Shown here: positions 36,106 through 45,096 of the stretch, in pieces | How positions within the stretch are numbered: position 1 is the first letter of the stretch | How the letters are laid out: the number at the start of each line of letters is the position of its first letter | NCBI RefSeq assembly: GCF_900103455.1 | Contig: NZ_FNHI01000009.1 | Coordinates: 62,001-126,000 of the forward strand | Source of the DNA: Streptomyces wuyuanensis | Lineage (GTDB): Bacteria; Actinomycetota; Actinomycetes; Streptomycetales; Streptomycetaceae | Direction of reading: 5' to 3' | DNA: 64,000 nucleotides | The notes under the pieces: generated by a model | Told to the model about the DNA's origin: nothing | Seen by the model: only the letters and a program-made list of their open reading frames with translations | The model's database searches: none | Program-made: the position numbers and the translations under genes

Positions 36106-36243
36106 CCGCGGCCCCAAGTTCGTACCGACACGGTGTCACCAGGTGTGCGGGGCCCAGGAAGCGGCCTGGGCCCCACCGTCTATACGCGGCCCGGCGCGGC
36201 GCCGTTCAACCGGGGTATCCATGGCCTCACGGGAGGGGGCGCC

Positions 36244-38847
36244 ATGAAGGTGTTCGGACGGGTGAGGGCGGCCGGAGCCGCGGTTTCCGAGAGCGAGCGG
36301 GAGCTGTTCGGCGGGCCGCTGAGGTACGACACGGGCTGGGCGGAGCACGAGCGGGCGCGGCTGGAGCTGTCGATGCTCGCCGCCGTGCGGGCGATGCCGC
36401 GACTGGTCGGCGGCACGCTGCGCAGGGCCTGGCGCGCGGACCGGCCGGCGCTGGTCGCGGTCGCGGTCAGCGAGATCGGGCAGGGCATCGCCGCCGCCGT
36501 GGGACTGCTGGCGGTGAACGCGGTGATGCACGCCCTGCTGGGCGGCGGCGCGCCGGTCGACCGGCTGTACGCGGCACTGCCGGCGCTGGTCACCGTCGGC
36601 GTGATCGGTGTGGTCAACGCGGGGCTGGCCTGCTGGTCCACGTCACGGGCGGGCCGGCTGGAGCCGCTGGTGGAGCGGCTCGCGACGACGGAGTACCTGG
36701 CGGCAGCCGCGGCGGTGGAGCTGGAGGCGATCGAGGATCCCGAGTTCCGCCGGCTCATCGATGTCGCCCAGTACGGCGCGGCCTCGGCCCGCCGGATGAT
36801 CGGCGCCTGCGTCGCCGCCGTGAACGGAACCATCTCGCTGATCGCCGCAGGCGGTGTCCTGACGGTCCTTCACCCCGCGCTGCTGCCGATGCTCCTGCTG
36901 ATCGCGGCGCCGCGCGGCTGGGGCGCCATGCGGGTGGCGCAGGAGCGGTACGTGTCGGTGATGGTGTGGGTGGAGCACATGCGGGCGGGCCGTCTGCTCG
37001 GCAGCCTGCTCACCTCGCGGACCGCGGCGCAGGAGGTCCGGGTCCACGGGGTCGGCGGCTTCCTGCTGGACCGCTACCGGGACATGGCGGAGAGCGCCGA
37101 GCGGGAGCAGAAGCGGCTGGCGACGGACAAGGCGTTCACCGAGCTCGTGGCGGCGGGCATGTCCGGGCTCGCCATGGTGGGGACGTACGCGTTCATGGGC
37201 TGGCTGATCGTGGCCGGGCACATGGAGCTGGCGGTGGCCGGCACCGCCGTGATCGCGGTCCGCTCCGGCTCGGCGAACCTCGGCGCGCTCGTCATGAACG
37301 TCAACCAGCTCCACGAGGAGGCCCTGTACGTCAACGACCACGACCGCTTCCTGGCGGAGGCCGCCGCGTACACCATTCCCGAAGGCGGCGCGGACGTGCC
37401 GGGCCGGGTGGGCGAGATCCGCGCGGAGGACGTCACGTACCGCTATCCCGACCGGGACACACCGGCTCTGGAGGGGGTGTCGCTGACGATCCCCATGGGC
37501 TCGGTCACGGCGGTCGTCGGGGAGAACGGCTCGGGGAAGAGCACCCTGATCAAGGTGCTCGCCGGGCTGCTGCTGCCCGGGCGCGGCACTGTGCGCTGGG
37601 CGGGAGTCGACGTGGCCGGGCTGGACCGCGGCCAGGTCTTCGACCGGGTCGCGCTGCTCACGCAGGACTTCGAGCGCTGGCCGATGACCGCGGGCATGAA
37701 CATCCGCATCGGCCGGCCCCGACTGGGCTCGTCCGATGGGGACTTGGCCGGGGCGGTGGGTTTCGCGGGCGCCGGCGCGCTCGTGGAACGGCTGCCGCAC
37801 GGGCTGCACACGCTGCTGGCCCGGATGTTCCGGGGAGCGTCCGAGATCTCGGGCGGGGAATGGCAGAAGATCGGTCTCGCCCGTACGCACTTCCGTACCG
37901 ACCACTGCGGGGCGGACAGCCTGCTGATCGTCGACGAGCCCACGTCCGCCCTCGACCCCGAGGCGGAGATCGCGGCGTTCGACCGCATCCGGCAACTGGC
38001 CGGCCCGCGGCGCGCGATCGTGCTGGTGACCCACCGGATGTCCGGGGTGCGTCACGCGGACACCATCCATGTGCTCCACCGGGGACGGCTGGTGGAGCAC
38101 GGCTCGCACGACGAACTGATGGCGGCCGGCGGCCGGTACGCGTCCATGTTCCGTACGCAGGCGGCACAGTACGAGCCGGGGCGGGGCGCGGGCACCGCGG
38201 CCGGGGTTCCGGGCCCGCGCCCGGCCACCGGGGCGGCGGCGCCCGCAGAGCACGCCCCGCAGGCGGGCCGGGCGGTGTCGGTGTCCACGGCCGCCGGAGC
38301 CGGTGCCGGAGACGGAACCGGGGCCGGGGATGCGGATCGGGCCGAGGGTGGGTCCCGGGACGGGACCGGAGCCGGAGTTGAGGCAGGTGGGGCGGAACGG
38401 GCCACACACCGCACCGGTACGGCCGTACTGCTCGTGAACGACGCCGGCCAGTACCTGCTGCATCTGCGGGACAACGTGCCCGGCATCTGTCATCCCGGAA
38501 CCTGGAGCCTGATCGGCGGCAGGGCGGAGGGCGAGGAGTCACCGGAGGAGACCATCGCCCGGGAACTTCGGGAGGAGGCGGGCCTGACCCTGCCCGGTCT
38601 GCGGCGCTACGCCGTCGTTCCCGGGACCGGTCCCGGCGGCGTGGCCCCGGGCCTGATCCAGGTGTTCCTGGGACGGTGGAACGGCGACGCCGAAGCCCTG
38701 CCGATCACCGAGGGCGTCATGTTCCGCTGGTTCGACGCCGCGATGATCGACCGGCTGGTGATGTGCCCGTGGACGGCCGACGTCGTCCGCAGTCACGACC
38801 GCGCGCGGCGGCAGACGGCGAACGGTCACCTGGACCGTCCCTCGTGA
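36244..38847 (+). CDS. ABC exporter half-subunit fused to a Nudix hydrolase
   Basis: An 867-residue fusion. Residues ~1-360 hold a six-helix ABC-type transmembrane domain. The nucleotide-binding domain has Walker A GENGSGKST (427-434), the signature ISGGEWQ (535-541), Walker B LLIVDEPTSALD (D564/E565) and the H-loop THRM (H597). A low-complexity Gly/Ala linker spans ~645-715, followed by a Nudix domain with a full box: G759, E765, R773-E774, E777-E778 and G780 fit G-x5-E-x7-REUxEExGU. One continuous frame crosses the junction. Both parts look active. The transported and hydrolysed substrates are unknown. Confidence 0.9.
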   Translation: MKVFGRVRAAGAAVSESERELFGGPLRYDTGWAEHERARLELSMLAAVRAMPRLVGGTLRRAWRADRPALVAVAVSEIGQGIAAAVGLLAVNAVMHALLGGGAPVDRLYAALPALVTVGVIGVVNAGLACWSTSRAGRLEPLVERLATTEYLAAAAAVELEAIEDPEFRRLIDVAQYGAASARRMIGACVAAVNGTISLIAAGGVLTVLHPALLPMLLLIAAPRGWGAMRVAQERYVSVMVWVEHMRAGRLLGSLLTSRTAAQEVRVHGVGGFLLDRYRDMAESAEREQKRLATDKAFTELVAAGMSGLAMVGTYAFMGWLIVAGHMELAVAGTAVIAVRSGSANLGALVMNVNQLHEEALYVNDHDRFLAEAAAYTIPEGGADVPGRVGEIRAEDVTYRYPDRDTPALEGVSLTIPMGSVTAVVGENGSGKSTLIKVLAGLLLPGRGTVRWAGVDVAGLDRGQVFDRVALLTQDFERWPMTAGMNIRIGRPRLGSSDGDLAGAVGFAGAGALVERLPHGLHTLLARMFRGASEISGGEWQKIGLARTHFRTDHCGADSLLIVDEPTSALDPEAEIAAFDRIRQLAGPRRAIVLVTHRMSGVRHADTIHVLHRGRLVEHGSHDELMAAGGRYASMFRTQAAQYEPGRGAGTAAGVPGPRPATGAAAPAEHAPQAGRAVSVSTAAGAGAGDGTGAGDADRAEGGSRDGTGAGVEAGGAERATHRTGTAVLLVNDAGQYLLHLRDNVPGICHPGTWSLIGGRAEGEESPEETIARELREEAGLTLPGLRRYAVVPGTGPGGVAPGLIQVFLGRWNGDAEALPITEGVMFRWFDAAMIDRLVMCPWTADVVRSHDRARRQTANGHLDRPS

Positions 38848-38956
38848 CCCGGCTGCGTCCACCGGGGGCGTGGTCAGGCGGCGCAGGTCAGGCGGCGTAA
38901 GCCCGGTGTCCGCCCGGGCCGGCGGCGTAGGGCCCGCCCGGTTTCCGTCGGCGGAC

Positions 38957-39946
38957 TCACCACGCGCGGGCCGCGTCGAGGAGGCGGTCGCGGACGGGTG
39001 CGACGTGCGGGTTGTCCGGAGCGCCCGGACGTTCGACCAAGTAGCAGGTGTTGATGGGCGGTTCGTCGAGATCGTGCAGCAGGACGAGGGCACCGGAGGC
39101 CAGTTCGTCGAGGCAGAGATAGCGCGGAAGCACCGAGAAGCCGGCGCCGGCCGTTACGGCGGCGAGGACGCCCCGGAGATCGGGGACGGTGACGGCGGCG
39201 TGGCAGGAGAGGCGGGTGCCGAAGGCATGGCGCCAGTACCGCCGGGCGATGGGCAGGTCCTCGGCGTAGGTGATCAGCGGGACGGGATGCAGTGCCGATG
39301 GCCCGTCCGCGCCCAGGCCGCCCCCGACCCGTGCCGCCCACACGGGCGCGGCGACGAGGACGAACTCCTCGTCCATCAGCGGCACGGCGGACAGCGTCCG
39401 GCCGCGCGGCCGGGTGGTGGCGATGACGAGATCGTGGCGGCCGGCCCGGAGTTCGTCCAGGAGGGCGTCCGTGAGGCCCATCGTCACGCGCAGCCGCACT
39501 CCGTCGGCGACGAGCGGTGCCAGGACGGGCAGCACCCTGCTGCACAGCAGTTCGGCCGGACCCGCGAGGTGGACCGGCTCGGCGGGTGCGCCCTCGGGCG
39601 CACCCGCCCCGGTGGCGGCGGCGAGCGCGTCCAGGGGCGCGGCGATGCGGGCGGCGAGTTCGTCGGCCACCGGGGTCGGCGCGACGCCTCGCGGCAGCCG
39701 TACGAACAGCTCGCGTCCCGACTGCCGTTCCAGAGCGCGCATCTGGGTCGTGACGGTGGGCTGCGACAGCCCCAGCAACGGGGCGGCGGCGGTGAAGGAC
39801 CCGGAGCGGTACACGGCGAGGAACGTCCGCAGCAGGTTCAAATCGGCGTGGGGGGCGGGCGCGAGCGGCGCGTCCGGCCCCGGGCCGCCGCCCCGATGCG
39901 GCTCGCGTCCGACAGGCTCTCCACCGGGGTTTCCTTCGTGTCTCAC
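38957..39946 (-). CDS. LysR family transcriptional regulator
   Basis: A 329-residue LysR-type regulator. After a non-conserved Gly/Pro leader of ~35 residues the winged helix-turn-helix begins LNLLRTFLAVYRSGSFTAAA, with recognition helix LSQPTVTTQMRALERQSG. The effector domain has VHLAGPAELLCSRVLPVLAP and ITYAEDLPIARRYW. The first codon is GTG; a shorter start near the HTH is possible. It is divergent from a DJ-1/PfpI gene across 175 bp with a direct repeat that is its likely binding site. Confidence 0.9.
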   Translation of the reverse strand: MRHEGNPGGEPVGREPHRGGGPGPDAPLAPAPHADLNLLRTFLAVYRSGSFTAAAPLLGLSQPTVTTQMRALERQSGRELFVRLPRGVAPTPVADELAARIAAPLDALAAATGAGAPEGAPAEPVHLAGPAELLCSRVLPVLAPLVADGVRLRVTMGLTDALLDELRAGRHDLVIATTRPRGRTLSAVPLMDEEFVLVAAPVWAARVGGGLGADGPSALHPVPLITYAEDLPIARRYWRHAFGTRLSCHAAVTVPDLRGVLAAVTAGAGFSVLPRYLCLDELASGALVLLHDLDEPPINTCYLVERPGAPDNPHVAPVRDRLLDAARAW

Positions 39947-39994
39947 GCCACGAACCCTAGGCCGTCACCGGGGCCGGCGGCGCCTCGAGCGGGC

Positions 39995-40041
39995 ATTGGA
40001 ATTCCTATGTCAGAAATCGGTATCCCCATTGGCTTCCTATG
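39995..40041. promoter_or_regulatory. Direct repeat in the LysR/DJ-1 control region
   Basis: ATTGGAATTCCTATG (39995-40009) and ATTGGCTTCCTATG (40028-40041) are direct copies, 33 bp apart, in the only A/T-rich part of this divergent promoter. LysR proteins typically occupy such twin sites and repress their own gene while activating the other. Confidence 0.5.
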
Positions 40042-40121
40042 GATGAGGGGGTCTACGTTCGGTGGCGAACGCATCTCCGGGCCCGTCGAAGAGGGCCCGC
40101 TCCTCACTGGGAGTACCAAGC

Positions 40122-40817
40122 ATGTCGAAGATCCTTTTCGTGATGACCGGCGCCGACCACTGGACCCTGGCCGACGGCACCCGCCACGCCAGCGGGTTCT
40201 GGGCCGAGGAGGCCGTCGCGCCGCACGAGGCGTTCAGGGCCGCCGGCCACGAGATCGTCGTCGCCACCCCGGGTGGCGTCGTGCCCCCCGTGGACGAGGG
40301 CAGCCTGGCGCCCGAGGTCAACGGCGGCGCGGAAGGTGCCGCGAAGGTCGCCGCCGGTCTCGCGGCGCTCGCCGAGCTCCGGCGCCCGGTGAAGCTGGCG
40401 GACGTCGACCTCGCCGAGTTCGCCGCCGTCTTCTACCCCGGCGGCCACGGTCCCATGGAGGACCTCGCCGTCGACCCGGTGTCCGGCCGGCTCCTCGTCG
40501 ACGCGCTGGACTCCGGCAAGCCGCTCGCGGTGCTCTGCCACGGCCCGGCCGCCCTGCTCGCCGCGACGCACGCCGACGGCTCGAACGCCTTCGCCGGCTA
40601 CCGCGTCGCCGCGTTCACCAACGCCGAGGAGACCCAGGCGGGCTTCGCCGACCGCGCGAAGTGGCTGCTTCAGGACCGCCTGGCCGAGGCCGGCGTGGAG
40701 ATCCGGGAGGGCGAGCCCTGGGCGGCGAACGTCGTCGTCGACCGCAATCTCGTCTCGGGCCAGAACCCGGCCTCTTCCGCAGGGGTCGCCGCCGAGGTCC
40801 TCAAGAAGCTGGCCTGA
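40122..40817 (+). CDS. DJ-1/PfpI family protein
   Basis: A 231-residue class-I glutamine-amidotransferase-like protein of the DJ-1/Hsp31 branch. The nucleophile Cys is in VLCHGPAAL, VFYPGGHGPMEDLAV supplies the upstream Glu/His region, and VATPGGVVPPVDEGSLAPE is the conserved loop. Family members act as deglycases, glyoxalase III or chaperones, and the sequence fits the Hsp31-like glyoxalase/chaperone type best. The ATG used comes after a short in-frame leader without membrane or domain features. It is divergent from its probable LysR regulator. Confidence 0.88.
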   Translation: MSKILFVMTGADHWTLADGTRHASGFWAEEAVAPHEAFRAAGHEIVVATPGGVVPPVDEGSLAPEVNGGAEGAAKVAAGLAALAELRRPVKLADVDLAEFAAVFYPGGHGPMEDLAVDPVSGRLLVDALDSGKPLAVLCHGPAALLAATHADGSNAFAGYRVAAFTNAEETQAGFADRAKWLLQDRLAEAGVEIREGEPWAANVVVDRNLVSGQNPASSAGVAAEVLKKLA

Positions 40818-40880
40818 CGCACGCGCCGGGTGAGCCGGGGCTCTTCCCCGGCCGCCGGCGACCCCGGCCGCCAGGGGCCT

Positions 40881-40977
40881 CCCGGAGCAGGACGGCGGTC
40901 ATGCCCCCTGGGCTCAGGCCGCCCGCCCGGATCCCGGAGCAGACGCCGGTCATGCCTCCCGTGGGCTCAGGCCGCCC
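40881..40977. repeat. Imperfect duplication of the PadR gene's 3' end
   Basis: 40881-40924 and 40933-40977 agree at ~40 of 45 aligned positions. Both contain GGTCATGCC and GGGCTCAGGCCGCCC; the second is the end of the PadR gene with its stop codon (TCA at 40950), the first lies just downstream. Confidence 0.75.
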
Positions 40978-41540
40978 TCGGCCCGCCGGGTCTGCCTCGA
41001 TCGGAGGGCCGCGGCTGTCCGGGCGCACCATTCGGCCGTCTCCTGTTCGAAGCGCAGGCCCCGCAGGCAGGTCAGGTAGGGCCCGACGCGGTCCGCGGTG
41101 GACAGGAAGGTGTCCTCGTCGAGGTCGCCGCGCAGCCGCCGCAGGAAGCGCTCGAAGATGTCGATCTTGGCGGCGGCCATCGCAGCTCGGTCGTCGAGTT
41201 GTTCGATCACCGGGCCCATGGGCGCACTGTCCACGGCCTGCACCTTGACCAAGAGGTCGTCGCGGATGAAGGACGGTTTCGCGGTGGTCTCCGCGAAGCG
41301 CGCGAGTTCTTCCAGGCCCTCTTCCGTGATGGTGAACAGGCGCTTCGGCGGACGCGACTCCTGGATCACCTGGCGGCCCTCGACGAGGCCGGCCTTCTCC
41401 AGTTTCGTCAGCTCCAGATAGAGCTGCTGGGGCAGGGCGTGCCAGAAGTTCGCCACCCCGAGGTCGAAGGTCTTGGCGAGCTGGTAGCCGCTGGACTCGC
41501 CGTCCAGCAGGGCCGCCAGCACCGCATGGCGCAGCGCCAT
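40950..41540 (-). CDS. PadR family transcriptional regulator
   Basis: A 196-residue winged-helix repressor of the PadR class. The DNA-binding part is MALRHAVLAALLDGESSGYQ to RLFTITEEGLEELARF, with the family's LPQQLYLELTKLEKAGLV. The C-terminal ~90 residues form the dimerisation helices and carry an Arg-rich tail. GGAGGCGGAG precedes the ATG; an upstream ATG would add a leader of poor composition. No adjacent target is obvious. The nearest same-strand gene is the MFS transporter 272 bp away, ending toward this gene. PadR regulators often sense phenolics or toxic compounds. Confidence 0.87.
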   Translation of the reverse strand: MALRHAVLAALLDGESSGYQLAKTFDLGVANFWHALPQQLYLELTKLEKAGLVEGRQVIQESRPPKRLFTITEEGLEELARFAETTAKPSFIRDDLLVKVQAVDSAPMGPVIEQLDDRAAMAAAKIDIFERFLRRLRGDLDEDTFLSTADRVGPYLTCLRGLRFEQETAEWCARTAAALRSRQTRRAEGGLSPREA

Positions 41541-41692
41541 GACTCCGCCTCCCGCTCCGTGTCGGTTCCCGTTCCGTTCCGTCCGCAGCGTACTCAACGG
41601 CATGAGTAGTCACATCCTTGACCGCGGGGGACCGGCTGCCCCGTGGGGGCCGTCTCCCGTACCGCGGCGGGCCGCGCATCCGCCCGCCGGGC

Positions 41693-41709
41693 CGTGACGT
41701 GGTGTCACG
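41693..41709 (-). terminator. Hairpin downstream of the MFS gene
   Basis: CGTGAC-GTGGT-GTCACG, with further GGGC/CCC pairing outside, lies about 100 bp past the MFS stop. Confidence 0.35.
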
Positions 41710-41812
41710 ACCCGGCGGGCGAGGTGTCGCCGGGCGGCGTCGTGGTCCGCAACCGCACGAGAGCGTGGGCCTGGCCTGTCAGGAGCAGTACGGCGCCGGG
41801 GACCCGAACCCG

Positions 41813-43186
41813 TCAGGAACTGTGCGGGGAGACGTCCCGGCGCGAGCCGCCCTGGGCCGGGATTCCGTCGAGCGTGCCACCGGTCTCCCGCAGGGCCGCG
41901 GCGGCGCGCTGCTCCCGTCCCCAGGTCTCGCGGGTCGTCAGCACCCCGAGGAGACCGATCGCGGAGACGCCCACGTAGAGCCCGGCGGGTCCCCACCAGC
42001 CGAAGGAGCCGGTGAGGAGCACGGCGGCGAACGGGGCGAAGCCGGCCACCGAGGCGGCGGTCTGGTAGCCGAGCGAGGCGCCCGAGGTCCGTGTCCCGGT
42101 CCGGAACAGCTCGGCGAACCAGGCCGCCTGCGTGCCCGTCAGCGCCGCGTGGATGACACCGATGGCGATCAGGAAGACCAGCACGATCGGGAGGGCCGCG
42201 CCGGTGTTGGCCATGACGTACATCGGGATGCCGAAGGCCACGGCGAGCAGACAGCCGACCAGGTAGACGGGGCGGCGTCCGACCCGGTCGGTCAGCGCTC
42301 CGGACAGGACCGTGGTGCCCACGGCCAGCAGGCTGGCGATGACGACGCCGGTCAGCGCGATCCCGCGGTCGTCCGGGTCGCGGTCGGTGATGTAGGAGAG
42401 CAGGTACGTGGCCGTGAGGTAGTACGCGCAGGACTCCACGACGCGCAGGGCGATGATGCGCAGGATGTTGCGCCAGTCGTCGCGGATCACGGTCAGCAGC
42501 GGGTTGCGCACCGTGCCGCCCTCGGCCTTCGCCGCTTCGAACTCGGGCGACTCGCTGAGCTTCATCCGCACGACCAGGCCGACGACGATGAGCAGGGCGC
42601 TGGCGAGGAACGGCAGCCGCCAGGCCCAGTCTCCGTCGAGATTGGCGGAGAGCAGGAAGGCGATGTTGGCGAAGGCGATGCCGAGCGGATTGCCGGCCTG
42701 GGGTATGGCCGCGTAGAGACCGCGGCGGCGGCGCGGGGCGTGCTCGTACGTCATCATCACCGCGCCGCCCCATTCAGCGCCGAAGGCGAGACCCTGGATA
42801 CAGCGGATGACGACCAGCAGGACCGGCGCGGCGATGCCGACCTGCGCGTACGTGGGCAGCATGCCGATGAGCACGGTCGCGATGCCCATGGTCAGCAGGG
42901 CGCCCACAAGAACGGGCTTTCGGCCGTGCCGGTCGCCCAGGTAGCCGCCGAGCGCGCCGCCGATCGGGCGCATCAGGAAGCCGACGCCGAGCGTGACGAA
43001 GGCGAGGAGGGTGCCGACCACGGGGTCGGAGTCGGGGAAGAACGCGTCGCCGAAGTAGAGGGCGGAGGCGGTGCCGTAGGCGACGAAGTCGTAGTTCTCG
43101 ACGCAGGTGCCGGCCGCGGAGGCGAAGGCGGTCTTGACACGCCCGCGTGGGGCTCCTGGTGCGGGGGGATTGCTGAGCGCGCTCAT
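41813..43186 (-). CDS. MFS transporter, MHS type
   Basis: A 457-residue proton symporter with 12 helices. The MHS motifs are TCVENYDFVAYGTASALYFG in TM1, GGYLGDRHGRKP as motif A, and RCIQGLAFGAEWGGAVMM in TM4. The C-terminal ~35 residues are a polar tail. AAAGGAGA precedes the ATG. It lies downstream of rbsK-rpiB on the same strand, separated from rpiB by 163 bp, so it is either the third gene of that unit or has its own promoter. Its likely cargo is the sugar, sugar acid or polyol handled by those enzymes. Confidence 0.88.
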   Translation of the reverse strand: MSALSNPPAPGAPRGRVKTAFASAAGTCVENYDFVAYGTASALYFGDAFFPDSDPVVGTLLAFVTLGVGFLMRPIGGALGGYLGDRHGRKPVLVGALLTMGIATVLIGMLPTYAQVGIAAPVLLVVIRCIQGLAFGAEWGGAVMMTYEHAPRRRRGLYAAIPQAGNPLGIAFANIAFLLSANLDGDWAWRLPFLASALLIVVGLVVRMKLSESPEFEAAKAEGGTVRNPLLTVIRDDWRNILRIIALRVVESCAYYLTATYLLSYITDRDPDDRGIALTGVVIASLLAVGTTVLSGALTDRVGRRPVYLVGCLLAVAFGIPMYVMANTGAALPIVLVFLIAIGVIHAALTGTQAAWFAELFRTGTRTSGASLGYQTAASVAGFAPFAAVLLTGSFGWWGPAGLYVGVSAIGLLGVLTTRETWGREQRAAAALRETGGTLDGIPAQGGSRRDVSPHSS

Positions 43187-43349
43187 GCCGGGGTCTCCTT
43201 TGATCGCGGTGTGCGCGGGGGACGGTGGCCGGCGGGAACACCGGCCGGTGTGGGGAGTTGGGGGTGCGCCGCGGCGCGGAAGGGGGCGGTCCGAGCGAGG
43301 CCGGGGCCCGAAGCGGGGCGAGCGGGGCGTTGGGCGGGCGTGCGACGGG

Positions 43350-43820
43350 TCAGTCCCGGTCGGTGAGCTCCCGTGCCGAACGCAGCTCCAGTTCCCGGAG
43401 CTTGGCGACGCGGCGCACGGTGTCGGCGTCGTTGTCGAAGGTCGCTCCGAGGAACGCCTCGAGGACCTCCGTCGCCGTCGCCGGGCCGACCAGCCATGCG
43501 CCGATGGCGATCGCGTTGGCGTCGTCGTGCTCGACGGCCTGGTGGGCGGAGTACACGTCGTGGCCGAGGCCGCACCTGATGCCCGCGATCTTGTTCGCCG
43601 CCATCAGGGCACCGGCACCCGTGCCGCACACGAGCACCGCCCGGTCGGCCCGCCCTTGGCGTACCTCGTCACAGGTCGCGAACGTGATGTCGGGGAAGTC
43701 GACGGGCGCGTCGTCGTCCACGCCGCGGTCGACGACCTCGTGCCCGAGGCGGAGCAGCACGCCGCGGACGTGCTCCTTGAGCCCGAGGCCGGCGTGGTCG
43801 TTGCCGAGTGCTATGCGCAT
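43350..43820 (-). CDS. rpiB: RpiB/LacAB family sugar-phosphate isomerase
   Basis: A 156-residue isomerase of the RpiB/LacAB fold. The start MRIALGNDHAGLGLKEHVRG carries the substrate Asp-His (NDHAG), and the catalytic Cys is in LVCGTGAGALMAANKIAGIR. YSAHQAVEHDDANAIAIGA is the second half. The usual Arg after that stretch (GARV/GSRV) is Trp here (GAWLVG), hinting at a sugar other than ribose-5-P. It starts 3 bp after the kinase stop, so is tightly co-transcribed with it. Members also isomerise erythrulose-4-P, allose-6-P or galactose-6-P. Confidence 0.9.
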   Translation of the reverse strand: MRIALGNDHAGLGLKEHVRGVLLRLGHEVVDRGVDDDAPVDFPDITFATCDEVRQGRADRAVLVCGTGAGALMAANKIAGIRCGLGHDVYSAHQAVEHDDANAIAIGAWLVGPATATEVLEAFLGATFDNDADTVRRVAKLRELELRSARELTDRD

Positions 43821-43823
43821 GGA

Positions 43824-44849
43824 TCAGTCCTTGGGGGTGGTGGGGCTGCTGGGGGTGGTGGCGTATGTGGTGTCGAGGGTGTCGGGGACGCCGGCGGTAC
43901 CGGGCGCGAGTCGGGAGGCGGCGCATGCCCGCAGGACTTCGCTGCGCCCGGGGATGGCGGTCGTCGCACCGCGGCGGGTCACGGCGAGTGCGGCCGCCGC
44001 GGAGGCCCGGGCCAGGGCGGTGGCGAGGTCGTCGGCGCCCCCGGCGAGTGCCGCCGCCAGATAGCCGGTGAAGGTGTCTCCCGCGGCGGTGGTGTCGACG
44101 GGCACGACCGGCACGGCGGGGACGTGCAGCACAGTCCGCGCTCCGCCCGCCTCGGCCGCGTATGCCCCGCGCGCCCCCATCGTGCAGACGACGAGGGCGT
44201 CCAGCGCGGCAGCGAGGGCCGGGGCGCGCTCCTCGGGCGTGGCGGCGTGCTCCGGGAGGCCCAGCAACCGTGCGACGGCCCGCGCCTCGGGTTCGTTGAC
44301 GACCAGCACGTCGATCCGGCCCGGTGCGAGACAGCCCGGATCGACGGGCGCCGGTGCCGCGTTGAGCACGACGGTGGCACCGCGTGCCCGTGCGGTCCGC
44401 GCCGCGTGGTCGACCACGTGCGGCGGGATCTCCAGCTGGAGCAGGACGACGTCGCCGGGCCCGACGCCGGCGAGTCCGGCTTCGGCATCGGCCCCGGTGA
44501 GGCTCGCGTTGGCGCCGGGAGTGACGATGATGCGGTTGTCCCCGCCGGGTTCGAGCATGACGACGGCGAGTCCCGTGTGTGCGTCGGCAGTCGTGCGCAC
44601 CGGGCCGGTGGCGACCCCTGCCGCGGACAGCTCGTCCCGTACCAGTCGCCCGTGTGCGTCGTCACCGACGGCGCCGACCATGGTGGTGGGCGCGCCCGCC
44701 CGGGCGGCGGCCACGGCCTGGTTGCCGCCCTTGCCTCCGGCGGAGATCCGCATGCCGGAGCCGAGCACGGTCTCTCCGGCTCCCGGGAACGCCGTCACCT
44801 CCAGGAGCTGGTCGGCGTTGAGACTTCCTACGACGTGGACTGACGGCAT
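43824..44849 (-). CDS. rbsK: Ribokinase-like PfkB family kinase
   Basis: A 341-residue PfkB-family sugar kinase. The sugar-binding N-terminus is MPSVHVVGSLNADQLLEVTA, GGKGGNQAVAAARAG is the conserved first signature, and VDTTAAGDTFTGYLAAALAG holds the catalytic Asp and anion hole. Ribokinase is the closest named type, but the pathway substrate is not settled because ribose is normally imported by an ABC system and this one sits with an MFS gene. GGAAAGG precedes the ATG. Its C-terminus reads through Thr/Pro-rich tail coded by GGGGGTGGTGG repeats. Confidence 0.9.
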   Translation of the reverse strand: MPSVHVVGSLNADQLLEVTAFPGAGETVLGSGMRISAGGKGGNQAVAAARAGAPTTMVGAVGDDAHGRLVRDELSAAGVATGPVRTTADAHTGLAVVMLEPGGDNRIIVTPGANASLTGADAEAGLAGVGPGDVVLLQLEIPPHVVDHAARTARARGATVVLNAAPAPVDPGCLAPGRIDVLVVNEPEARAVARLLGLPEHAATPEERAPALAAALDALVVCTMGARGAYAAEAGGARTVLHVPAVPVVPVDTTAAGDTFTGYLAAALAGGADDLATALARASAAAALAVTRRGATTAIPGRSEVLRACAASRLAPGTAGVPDTLDTTYATTPSSPTTPKD

Positions 44850-45096
44850 GGTGCCTTTCCGTTCGGACGGGACAGCTTGGGGATGTGGGGGAAGGCGAGC
44901 CGGCGCGGGCGGCGGCGTCGGGGGTGCCGGCCGGTCACCGCTCCGGGGTACGGCTCGGGAGCCCCGGCGGGCACGGCGCGGTCGGACAGTCGGGATCAGG
45001 CCACCGCGCGCCGCAGTCGGGCAGCGCGGAGACTCGGGCGCCTGCGCGCCGCGGCGGGACGGCCGGTCCGACTGCGCCGCCGGTGGGACAGCCGGT

